A program made the position numbers and the translations under genes. 64,000 nt of DNA, from NCBI GenBank assembly GCA_012031265.1, contig JAAUTY010000019.1, forward strand, positions 1 through 64,000, given 5' to 3'. Numbering within the stretch: the stretch's first letter is position 1; each line of letters starts with the position of its first letter. Below the pieces are notes generated by a model that did not search any database, was not told the DNA's origin, and worked only from the letters and a program-made list of their open reading frames with translations. This DNA comes from Spirulinaceae cyanobacterium SM2_1_0. GTDB lineage: Bacteria; Cyanobacteriota; Cyanobacteriia; Cyanobacteriales; Spirulinaceae. Positions 6,374-14,146 of the stretch are shown here, one piece after another.

Positions 6374-9361
6374 TCACAACTTGCGCATCAAAGCAAGGGT
6401 AGAAATCATAGAGATAGAGCCGTATTTTGCTGGGACTCGGTGCATCTCCATCGCGCTTACGTGCCCACTGACTGAGGTAGTGAAAACGTACAGTGGACTG
6501 GTTTCGAGATTGTTTGCCAACTCAGTCAACTTGCCCCAATTCGCGTCATAGCCTGACTTCCCCCGCTTAGCATTCACATCGAGGTGAATGGCATAGGCTG
6601 CCGTCAGAATATTCAATGGGGCGGGATGTTGAGTTTGTAGCGGGTCGGTGTCTTGCCAGCCTTCGAGGAGATGGTGTAGCCGAAAGCGATCGCGCTGCAA
6701 CAACACCCGAAACGCTTGCGGCGCACTATCGAGAAACACGGTTTCCTCAAACTCAGCACCATCTCGATAGGGCGGAATCGGTGACTCGGAAACGACGGTT
6801 TTGACATCGAGAATATTGGGGAAAGCCAGCGCGAGCCAAGCGGGCATTACCCAAGACTCTGTATCAGTTGGGTCACGCCCCGGCGGCAGCGCAATAAAGT
6901 AAAAAGTCAACGGTTTGTTTTCGGGATAAGCCAGCTTGAAGGTGCGATCAATTTTGCGTTCCTTATCGCCTTCAGGGAGGTTCTGCTTACGCTTGAGATC
7001 GACATCAATGAGGAACGCATCCGCCGTCTGATAGTTCTCGCGACTGAAATCAGCGTGCAGTTGGGGACTCACAAAGTGGTTGCGGAGGTTGGTATCGAAC
7101 CGTGTTTGAGCAATATTGCTGTATGCACGAGCCAAAAAGTTGTTGGTCTCAGGGGTGAAGTAATAGGTCGGATAGAAGTAGAGATAACGATACTTGCCGT
7201 CCTCAAAACGTTTACCGGTCGCCTGGGTTTGGTTCATCAAAATCTGTCGCAACATCATCTCCACACCGGCAATACTGGAGATATTCCGCTTAGCATTCGA
7301 GCCACCCAGCATTTGCTTATTCGTATAGACTTGCGGCGTGAACAGCACTGCCGATTCCATTTGTTCACTAACGCTGTAGGGCGAGTGTGAAATGGAACAA
7401 ATCTGTTGGCGACCCCGCCCAGCCTTCTTAGCCGCCTGGTAGAACTCTAACTCTTTTAGAAATATCTCAACAGATGCCGGGGTTTCTGGTGTCTGAGTTT
7501 GTGCAGGTAAACTAACGACTTGACTCGTCCAAGCCCGCACATCATCCCAGCCATCTGGCAAATCGTATGCAGCCGCAATCGGAGCTGTGCGATTGATGAT
7601 AAAGTCGATCACCTGTATACCCAGTGCCCGCACATCCTCTTCGCTTTGACCTGGATGATTTTTGAGATATTGTGCAGCCAAGAAATACCAATCCAAGGGC
7701 ACACCACCGGTATTCCCTTTTAGCTTCAGTTCTTTGAGTGTTTCATTGATGTGCTGGATTTCGTAAATCTGGGGTAAATAATCCTCGAGTTGCCAATGAC
7801 TAGCAATTTCAGCGACTAGATTGGGGTCAGGGAGTTTGGCGATCGCCGCCTTTGCTGACTTACCTGGATGAATTGACTTCAGATGTGTGGTGATGCGATC
7901 GCGGCGATCGCCCCAAATCTTGCGTGTCACCACATCGCCAAATTCAGCAATCTGGTCAATGCGAATATCATCCTCAAACGCAAAGTCAAAATCAGCCGAT
8001 AGAACCCCTTTAGCCTGAAATTGCTGGAGGCTCTCGCTACGACTCTGAGCAACCGATTTTTTCCTGGGATTGAGGATTTTGAGTGTCGCACTGAGCGCCA
8101 CCTGCATCAGATCTCGATCCTCAAAAAATTGGCTGTAGTAATCTGCATATTTCATCCCCTTGCCAGCGCGCCCAAAACCAGTCTGTTTCTGACACAATTC
8201 ACCCGCACACAGGCTTTTGATCGCCTCCACAACACGGTCAGGCAAGCTCGCCGCATCGACGGGCGGCGCATCACGAGCCATGAGATAAATGACCCCCGTA
8301 GGCAAGTACAGCAGCGGTTGATAATGACAATCTGTACTGGTGTTGAGGTCAGTATGGGCCGCCATTACGGCATTATTCACGATGTTAGTAAGGACACCAC
8401 GATTTTCCGCAATGCTGTGATAACTCAGCCTGAGTTTTCCATCACTCAGTCGGTGCAAGATTTCAGAGAAGCGCTCTTTCTCGGTATCTTGGGGATGTTT
8501 GATGATCGAAGCGAGTGAGTCCGCCAGACAGGCCAAATCGATCAAACAATTGAGCGTGCGGTCTCGCAGTCGTGGCCGCAGCCCTCCCTCTCCTAAGTTG
8601 AGATTGGTGTCATAGCGAAGCTGGGCATTGTAAGCGATGTAGAGCAGGTCATCACAATGATCTTGCCACTGTGAGGGATTGTTGGGATCTAGAAAGCGAT
8701 CGATGCCTAGGGCTGGGACGAGATAGCGAAATAATTCTCGATGCTCATCAATGATGGTTTGATCGCTCCCGGCAAGCACGAGCTTGCGAATGTTCGTTTC
8801 CAGGCTACGGGTAATTTTTTGGTAGTGTTCCGGTAAGCTCAAGAAGCGGGAATAGTCAAACTTTTCAAAGTCATGGAGGACAAAACCGGCAACGCCTAGA
8901 CGGCGCTCAAACTCATCAATCAAACGTCGCGCATTAGTATCAAGCTGCTGCAAGCGTCGTTCGATCAGATTAGCGGGGAAGAGACCATTGAGAATGTGCG
9001 TATTGAGAGATTGGTCACCGGCATTATCGCGTCGAACGGGTGCTTTGCCTTCTTGAGCATTTCGACGATCGAGAGCTTCAAAGAACCAGCCACCCTTGGC
9101 CGTTACACCGATGGCATACTCCAGCAGTCGAGGCAGGACAAGCTCTGCAAAATCAGCCATTACCGCATCATTGGGATGATTGGCTTGAATTGACTGACGC
9201 AGCAATTGCAAGGTCAACAGTTGGCGTTCGCTTTTGACGGTGCGATCGCCCGCATCATCAACGACCCCTAAATCATCTGGATTGAGCGCATCAAAATCAA
9301 ACTCTTCGTCAGAGAAATCATCATTCCAATCATCATCGCGAGGTTTTTTTGTAGTCATCAT
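6374..9361 (-). CDS. cas10d: Type I-D large subunit/nuclease Cas10d (Csc3), frameshifted near its C-terminus
   Basis: Cas10d is the large subunit of the I-D effector and supplies the target-cleaving HD nuclease that Cas3 lacks here. The HD residues are seen as His122 (NTHILNG) and His163-Asp164 (VLHDFEKF). No GGDD cyclase motif is apparent, as expected for I-D. The frame encodes 995 residues, but only the first 960 look authentic: after Tyr-Val-Phe at 6490-6482 the last 35 residues are out of frame. Adding one T in the T4 run (6483-6486, minus strand) gives YVFHYLSQW and joins the downstream cas11d module into one 1172-residue protein ending at 5844. So this is either a real one-base deletion, a sequencing error, or recoding. 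Confidence 0.92.
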   Translation of the reverse strand: MMTTKKPRDDDWNDDFSDEEFDFDALNPDDLGVVDDAGDRTVKSERQLLTLQLLRQSIQANHPNDAVMADFAELVLPRLLEYAIGVTAKGGWFFEALDRRNAQEGKAPVRRDNAGDQSLNTHILNGLFPANLIERRLQQLDTNARRLIDEFERRLGVAGFVLHDFEKFDYSRFLSLPEHYQKITRSLETNIRKLVLAGSDQTIIDEHRELFRYLVPALGIDRFLDPNNPSQWQDHCDDLLYIAYNAQLRYDTNLNLGEGGLRPRLRDRTLNCLIDLACLADSLASIIKHPQDTEKERFSEILHRLSDGKLRLSYHSIAENRGVLTNIVNNAVMAAHTDLNTSTDCHYQPLLYLPTGVIYLMARDAPPVDAASLPDRVVEAIKSLCAGELCQKQTGFGRAGKGMKYADYYSQFFEDRDLMQVALSATLKILNPRKKSVAQSRSESLQQFQAKGVLSADFDFAFEDDIRIDQIAEFGDVVTRKIWGDRRDRITTHLKSIHPGKSAKAAIAKLPDPNLVAEIASHWQLEDYLPQIYEIQHINETLKELKLKGNTGGVPLDWYFLAAQYLKNHPGQSEEDVRALGIQVIDFIINRTAPIAAAYDLPDGWDDVRAWTSQVVSLPAQTQTPETPASVEIFLKELEFYQAAKKAGRGRQQICSISHSPYSVSEQMESAVLFTPQVYTNKQMLGGSNAKRNISSIAGVEMMLRQILMNQTQATGKRFEDGKYRYLYFYPTYYFTPETNNFLARAYSNIAQTRFDTNLRNHFVSPQLHADFSRENYQTADAFLIDVDLKRKQNLPEGDKERKIDRTFKLAYPENKPLTFYFIALPPGRDPTDTESWVMPAWLALAFPNILDVKTVVSESPIPPYRDGAEFEETVFLDSAPQAFRVLLQRDRFRLHHLLEGWQDTDPLQTQHPAPLNILTAAYAIHLDVNAKRGKSGYDANWGKLTELANNLETSPLYVFTTSVSGHVSAMEMHRVPAKYGSISMISTLALMRKL

Positions 9362-9669
9362 CCTAGTTCTAGTGGTAACTGTTCAGGGGGGGTAAGTTTT
9401 CGTGGCTTTCGAGAAGCCTTGCCATACAAGGCTTTTGGGGGGTTTTTGAAAAAAAGTGTGCTGTGCCTGACCCCCAAGATACCGTTTGTTCCTCTCCCAA
9501 GGAAACAAGGGTATTGGAAAAATGATCTGTAAAGTCAAGCGCAGGTACTTTTCTGTTCAAAGTGAACCTGATTGTATATCGGGCATTTTTACACTAACCC
9601 CCTGAATGGTTACTTCTAGTGTTGTCAGTCGTTGAAAAATATCAAATCTCGTCCTAAAACCAGTAATCT
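9362..9669. other. Gene-free stretch upstream of cas10d
   Basis: About 310 bases between the cas10d start and the truncated nuclease gene. It presumably carries the promoter for the effector operon because the cas3 gene is separated by 1.5 kb, but I see no clear -35/-10 pair. A 63-codon open frame on the minus strand has no protein-like features. Confidence 0.4.
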
Positions 9670-10143
9670 CTAGTCATCAATATCTTCTAGCAGCTTGACT
9701 ACTTGCTCCGGAGTCGGGAGCTGCGCTTGTAGATTTTGAGGGATATTTGCAAAAACGGTATAAGTCGAAACGCCAATCGGACGTTGTGAGTCCCGCAGAG
9801 CGTACTCGACAATGGTTCGATTCTTGGATTTGCACAGAATAATGCCAATCGAAGGATTTTCATCTGGCAGTTTTACTCGATCATCTAGCGCTGCTAAGTA
9901 AAATTGCATTTCCTCGGCATATTCAGGCAGAAACTCTCCAGATTTTATTTCAACTGCCACAAGACACTGAAGTCGTCGGTGATAAAGCAAAATATCTAGA
10001 AAAAATTCCTGATCACCGATCTCGAGACAATACTGATTCCCCACGAAGCTAAATTCCTCGCCCATTTCTTTCAAGAAAGACTGGATTAGTGAGAAATTAG
10101 TTGGTCTCGATACTATTGACTGGTGCAAGTCGGCTTTATCCAT
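9670..10143 (-). pseudogene. N-terminally truncated DUF1016/YhcG-type PD-(D/E)XK nuclease
   Basis: The 157-residue frame matches only the C-terminal nuclease half of DUF1016-type proteins, which are normally about twice this length. The core is clear: FVGNQYCLEIGDQEFFLDIL (Asp of the active site), then LVAVEIKSGEF (E-x-K), then GIILCKSKNRTIVEYALRD. The expected N-terminal helical domain is not found in any frame in the 220 bases upstream, and the first 17 residues look unrelated to the family. It sits between cas10d and cas3 on the same strand. I interpret it as a remnant, although a solitary nuclease domain could still be active. Confidence 0.65.
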
Positions 10144-10366
10144 ATCTTTGAATTTAGCTGATTTTTGAGAAAAGGGAGAGGGAGAAGGTTTGAATGGCTC
10201 TAAGCAATAAAGAGGGCTAACGGAGACTAAACCAGCCTTGGATTTTAAGGGGGTCGAGATTACCTATACCTGGACTTAATGCTGCAAGCTATTCACTTGA
10301 TTTTCCCTCACCCGTTTTACAGAATTTGAAGAAGCTGAGGCTCCTCCAGTTCAGTGATCGTTCCTG

Positions 10367-10573
10367 CTAAGCAACCTTTGTCACAACCAGACGATACTCA
10401 TTGTGATTATGAGAAACTGATCGCATCTCAATGCTGTAACCCTTAGCGCGGGCTTTGAAAATAGCGTCACCAAACCGAAAACTGATCTGATAAGCCAGCT
10501 CATCAGCAGAGTGCCATCGACCATCCCGCAACAGGGCAATCAGCAGATCGACCTTCGTTTTCTTTTTCTTCAT
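10367..10573 (-). CDS. Small winged-helix-like protein, function unknown
   Basis: A 68-residue basic protein starting MKKKKTKVDLL. The segment LIALLRDGRWHSADELAYQI is a good match to the first helices of a winged helix-turn-helix, with a likely wing in the NEYRLVV strand at the C-terminus. Start chosen at ATG 10573; a longer frame from 10669 adds 32 residues without protein character. It lies between cas3 and the truncated nuclease, on the cas strand. A role as a local DNA-binding or antitoxin-like protein is possible but not shown. Confidence 0.5.
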   Translation of the reverse strand: MKKKKTKVDLLIALLRDGRWHSADELAYQISFRFGDAIFKARAKGYSIEMRSVSHNHNEYRLVVTKVA

Positions 10574-10757
10574 GCTTCTACCTGTAAGTAGTAGGTACGA
10601 TCTCAGTTTGCAAATCGCGATAGCAACTGTCAATGGTTCTATAGCAATAAGTTTAGACTTATACAACAACTTTAGAATCCAAGTCCTGACGTACTCGACT
10701 CATGCAACTTGAGAAGGGTACATTATGGGTTGAGTGAGAGTTACGGCAATAGCCCCG

Positions 10758-10843
10758 ATCCCTACCAGGGATTGAAAAGAATAAGTCTGCACTTATTGCT
10801 GCAAGCTCTTCTATATAAAGCCGGAAATCCCTACCAGGGATGG
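10758..10843 (+). CRISPR. Solitary CRISPR-like repeat pair of a second repeat family
   Basis: Two copies of a hairpin-forming motif, ATCCCTACCAGGGAT, occur at 10758-10772 and 10827-10841, 69 bp apart. The first is followed by TGAAAA, so it reads GGGATTGAAA like a cyanobacterial repeat 3' end; the second continues TGGC and is degenerate. The 69-bp period is close to a repeat plus spacer. It differs from the array at 1-155, which reads CCCTGAAAGAG in the same place. It may be the remains of a one-spacer array. The second copy lies directly after the cas3 stop codon. Confidence 0.5.
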
Positions 10844-10846
10844 CTT

Positions 10847-13024
10847 TCAGACGATCCATATTTCGCCTCCGGTGTTTTTGAAGTGAAACGCGAGTGTGTC
10901 CAGCAGTAGCGCCGCCTGACCGATGGCGATCGCATAAGGCGGCGTCGCGGTATGCACACTTGTCTCGTCAGCAATGGGATAGATGGCAAAGTGCATCGGC
11001 AACCGCAAGCGTTGGCGGACTTCGGTCACCGAGCGCGGTAGCACGTAGCAGACTAGGCCTTGCGATCGCAACTCAGCATTGATCTCGGCGATCCAGGGAT
11101 TTTCCGGCTGCCAAATCTCTAACCCTGCCAATACTTGCACGCGCCAAGCATCAGCTAATTCCTGCAAGCAACCCGGATAGTAAAACCGCCAGTTCAGGCG
11201 TTCTTCGCGGTAAGCTTTTAGCTTCAGGAAGCCGAGACAATGGTGGAAACGTCCCTTTGCAATCGGTGCGCCGAGGCGATCGCTCGTCGCCGCCAACTCA
11301 CGCAAAAAACCTGCTTTCGTCCAGGTCTCGATCACTAGATTGCTGAGAATGCCCGGCAAATCATAGGTTTTGAACCGATCCAGTTCATGGGTCTCTGTCT
11401 CGTCGTACAGGCCGCAGAGCAGTGGGCTGGTGCCGCGAAAACTGGTCGCCTCTTCTAGAATTGGGTTGGTTTTCTTGCCCGATAATGCTTGCCAGTCCGC
11501 TGCCCAGCCCTTGACGCGACCATAAACGCGCCGAAACTGAGTTTCAAACACCTTTTGACAGTCTTGTTGCAGGCGATCGCGGCTGCCCGCATATTGGGAT
11601 TTGATTTGTGCGTGACCCAGATCGAAGATTAATTTAAACGACTGCACCGCTCCCCAACGCCGATAATAGCCGCGAAAATCGTTGATTTTGCGATATTCCT
11701 GCCGAATCGCCTGGTTCAGTTCCGGGCGCGTGTAGGCGTCACCCGCCGTCAAAGCGGCCGACTCCTTGGCAAATAGCCGTTCCGCGAGATAGTTGGGTAC
11801 GAGTGCATAGGCTTGGTAGCGATCAAAGGGCACAAATTTCCCTGCCCGCTCATAGCCGTCATGCCGACCGAGGCGACCGAGGCGCTGGATAAAACTGCCC
11901 GCATCCGCCGACTCAAACCAGAGCAGATTGATCTTGAAGTCCACTCCGACATCAATCGTGCTCGTGCCAATGACCAGATCCGCTTGCAGTGAGGCCGACT
12001 TCGTTTGTCGCCCCGACAGACCCGTATTCTCGCCCACCGTCAATCCTGCGCTCGTGAACTGCGCCTGAAAAAATGGCACCAAGCGCTTAACCGCCGCGAC
12101 CGAGTTGAGAATGATTGCGCCCTTGCTGCCTGGTTGGGATCGAAAGAGTTGCAAGAGGCGATCGCCATTGGCGCGCAACCATTGCTCCGAGGCTCGCGCG
12201 ACCGGTTCTAGCGGCACAAAGTTGAGCGCGATCTCACGCGCTACCTGCCGCCAGCCCCGTGTTTGCAAGGCTTGAATGGCGCTGGCGTGATCAGGAAACG
12301 CATACTTACCCGCTTGGTCGGGGGCAATGCAACGATAGCGAAACCCTGCGCGCTTGAGCCGGTCGATCAATTGCTCATCGGGGGTTGCCGACAGAAAGAG
12401 AAACTTCTTCGGTCGATTGGTCGCCCGAATCAGCAGCATCGTATTCAGTACGCTCGCGACCTGAGGCGGCGTGAAGACATGGAATTCGTCAAAGATGAAC
12501 AGTTCAAACGCCTTATCGATGCGATTCCAGAGCCGATCCGGGTTGTCGTGGTGGCGGAGATAAGCGCCGCGATGTAGGTAATGGATGATGTCCGGGTTGG
12601 TCAACAGGATCTCCGAGTTATCCCCCTGCGAGGCGATCGCCGCCGCCTTCGTCAGATTCTCCTGCTCGGCGAATAGCTCCAACTCCGGGCCGCTCAAACG
12701 GTTGACACGCGGTTCATTCGGCGGTTGGAACTGGGTAACATAGCTGCCGAGCTGTTGCGCTTGGTCGCGCGCCAGTTCATTGGTGGGGTACATTCCCAGG
12801 GCGGCGTCGCGGTCGAAGAGGACGGTGGCATATCCCGCGAGACTCTTGCCGTCTCCTGTCATCGCTGTGTTCACGACGACTTCAATCTCGGGATCGCGTA
12901 GTGCCTTCAGCGTCTCGGCCTGATGCCAGAGCAGTGACCAAGCGGGCGGCAGCACGACCCCCGCCGGGACGTCGCTGGCTGGTTCTGAATAGACTGGCTT
13001 GAGGGTGATCGTTAATTCGGACAT
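10847..13024 (-). CDS. cas3: Type I-D Cas3 helicase (Cas3', no HD domain)
   Basis: This is the superfamily 2 helicase that unwinds target DNA for the I-D complex. In the 725-residue protein the Walker A is TGDGKS at 56-61, the DEAD-like box is DEFH at 179-182, motif III is SAT at 212-214, and motif VI is QRLGRLGRH. No HD nuclease domain is present; that domain is on Cas10d, the defining arrangement of I-D. Start chosen at ATG 13024 (MSELTITL) because the longer frame from 13123 would run through the divergent promoter and its putative operators. It is divergent from the WYL regulator and 1.5 kb upstream of cas10d. Confidence 0.93.
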   Translation of the reverse strand: MSELTITLKPVYSEPASDVPAGVVLPPAWSLLWHQAETLKALRDPEIEVVVNTAMTGDGKSLAGYATVLFDRDAALGMYPTNELARDQAQQLGSYVTQFQPPNEPRVNRLSGPELELFAEQENLTKAAAIASQGDNSEILLTNPDIIHYLHRGAYLRHHDNPDRLWNRIDKAFELFIFDEFHVFTPPQVASVLNTMLLIRATNRPKKFLFLSATPDEQLIDRLKRAGFRYRCIAPDQAGKYAFPDHASAIQALQTRGWRQVAREIALNFVPLEPVARASEQWLRANGDRLLQLFRSQPGSKGAIILNSVAAVKRLVPFFQAQFTSAGLTVGENTGLSGRQTKSASLQADLVIGTSTIDVGVDFKINLLWFESADAGSFIQRLGRLGRHDGYERAGKFVPFDRYQAYALVPNYLAERLFAKESAALTAGDAYTRPELNQAIRQEYRKINDFRGYYRRWGAVQSFKLIFDLGHAQIKSQYAGSRDRLQQDCQKVFETQFRRVYGRVKGWAADWQALSGKKTNPILEEATSFRGTSPLLCGLYDETETHELDRFKTYDLPGILSNLVIETWTKAGFLRELAATSDRLGAPIAKGRFHHCLGFLKLKAYREERLNWRFYYPGCLQELADAWRVQVLAGLEIWQPENPWIAEINAELRSQGLVCYVLPRSVTEVRQRLRLPMHFAIYPIADETSVHTATPPYAIAIGQAALLLDTLAFHFKNTGGEIWIV

Positions 13025-13032
13025 GGATTTTG

Positions 13033-13114
13033 TGTCCGTAACTCGGTTGCATATCCGGATCTTGGCACTGAAAATAGGAAAAGGCAAGGAAAATACGGAC
13101 AAAGTATACGGACA
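13033..13114. promoter_or_regulatory. Putative operator set for the WYL regulator
   Basis: The octamer TACGGACA occurs at 13094-13101 and 13107-13114 as direct repeats 13 bp apart, and once inverted (TGTCCGTA) at 13033-13040. All three lie between the divergent cas3 and WYL-protein genes. The arrangement suggests a binding region for the regulator controlling both directions. Confidence 0.55.
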
Positions 13115-13129
13115 ATTTTTCAAGACCCT

Positions 13130-13996
13130 GTGACCCGAAAAGGCAAAGCAATTACGCTCTCGATCGATGACCGCGACAAAGCCGCTCTAGAGACACTGGC
13201 GGCAGAGTATGGCTGTACTTGGGGCGAAAAACCCAACATTTCCAAACTGGTCAAGGCGATCGCCCGTCACGAACTCCGTCTCGCTCGCAACACCGACTGG
13301 CAGCCCGAACGCCTGACGGCCCTCGAACGCAGCCGCCGCCAGCTCATCGATCTCGGCCAGATCGACGATGCCCTGGCGATCGCCCAGCTCCTGCTCGAAC
13401 GCCGTGAGCTAAATCTGCTCTTGCGTCAGGAAATCGAACGCTTCGTCGCCCGACCCACCCCTGCCTGGCGGCAAGAACTCGATCGCTACATCCAGCGCCA
13501 GCAACCCTTCTCGCTCGCCTACCAAGACGCGGCCGAACGTCTCTGGCAGTTTACCGTTCGCCACGCGGCCATCGTCCACCACGAAGATCGCCAGTATCTC
13601 GACTGCTGGTGCGATGAAACGGCTGGCAATCAAGACTTGCCTGAGCTGCAACACAACTGGAGTCTGCGCCTCGACCGCATTCCTGCCGAGACGGCGATCG
13701 CCCCCACCCCCGGCCCCTGGCGAGACTCGCTCGCCAGCTTGTCGGCTGAGCTACACTTCTTCGGCGGTCTCGCCTTCGCCTACCGCACCAAGTCCGATGC
13801 TGACCTCAGCAACGAATGGCATCCCGAGCAGCCACGGGTGCGCCGCGTTGTCCGGCGAGTTGCCAATTCCTTCTGGTTTTTTCGGGAGATTCGTCGCTAT
13901 GGGGCCGATTGTGAATTGGTCGCCCCCAGCGGGCTGCGCGATCGCTTCTGTCAACAACAGCGACAAATCTGCGCTCGCTACGGTCTATCCGTATAG
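13130..13996 (+). CDS. WYL-domain transcriptional regulator of the CRISPR-Cas locus
   Basis: The 288-residue protein has an N-terminal basic region with ribbon-helix-helix/HTH character (ITLSIDDRDKAALETLAAEY) and a C-terminal WYL-type ligand-sensing domain (IVHHEDRQYLDCWCDE, then LRLDRI and FFGGLAFAY). WYL proteins next to cyanobacterial CRISPR loci include Sll7009 of Synechocystis, reported as a repressor of its I-D locus; orthology here is inferred. The start is GTG at 13130 with no obvious Shine-Dalgarno. It is divergent from cas3, sharing the operator-like repeats. Confidence 0.8.
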   Translation: MTRKGKAITLSIDDRDKAALETLAAEYGCTWGEKPNISKLVKAIARHELRLARNTDWQPERLTALERSRRQLIDLGQIDDALAIAQLLLERRELNLLLRQEIERFVARPTPAWRQELDRYIQRQQPFSLAYQDAAERLWQFTVRHAAIVHHEDRQYLDCWCDETAGNQDLPELQHNWSLRLDRIPAETAIAPTPGPWRDSLASLSAELHFFGGLAFAYRTKSDADLSNEWHPEQPRVRRVVRRVANSFWFFREIRRYGADCELVAPSGLRDRFCQQQRQICARYGLSV

Positions 13997-14050
13997 TCTT
14001 AAACCAGCCGCCCTCACCAATTGCCGTTTTCTGACTGAATGCACTTTCCC

Positions 14051-14146
14051 TGGTACAAGGCGGCGGAAATGAGATCCCCATTCAGGAGCCGTAGGATGCC
14101 TATATTGTCTGCACTCATCACTCAAAACTCCGCGTAGCGGTACTAG
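14051..14146 (+). repeat. Dispersed element family A, copy 1
   Basis: A 96-bp copy that begins TGGTACAAGGCGGCGGAAAT and ends CTCCGCGTAGCGGTACTAG. The same two ends occur at 29627-29730 (inverted) and 32865-33139 (interrupted). Its last bases CTA at 14143-14145 provide the TAG stop codon of the SLH protein read on the minus strand, so insertion probably replaced the original 3' end of that gene. Confidence 0.65.

Noticed and set aside
6374-6490. Programmed -1 frameshift as the main explanation for cas10d
   Set aside because: A T4 run could slip, but no canonical heptamer or clear downstream pseudoknot is seen, and six other genes show the same one-base loss; error or mutation is simpler. Kept as a test only.
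9369-9560. A 63-codon frame upstream of cas10d as a gene
   Set aside because: It lacks a ribosome site, conserved motif and plausible composition, and sits in the expected promoter region.
10758-10843. The ATCCCTACCAGGGAT hairpins as Rho-independent terminators of cas3
   Set aside because: Neither hairpin is followed by a T run in the cas3 direction, and the identical loop plus 69-bp spacing fits a repeat pair better.
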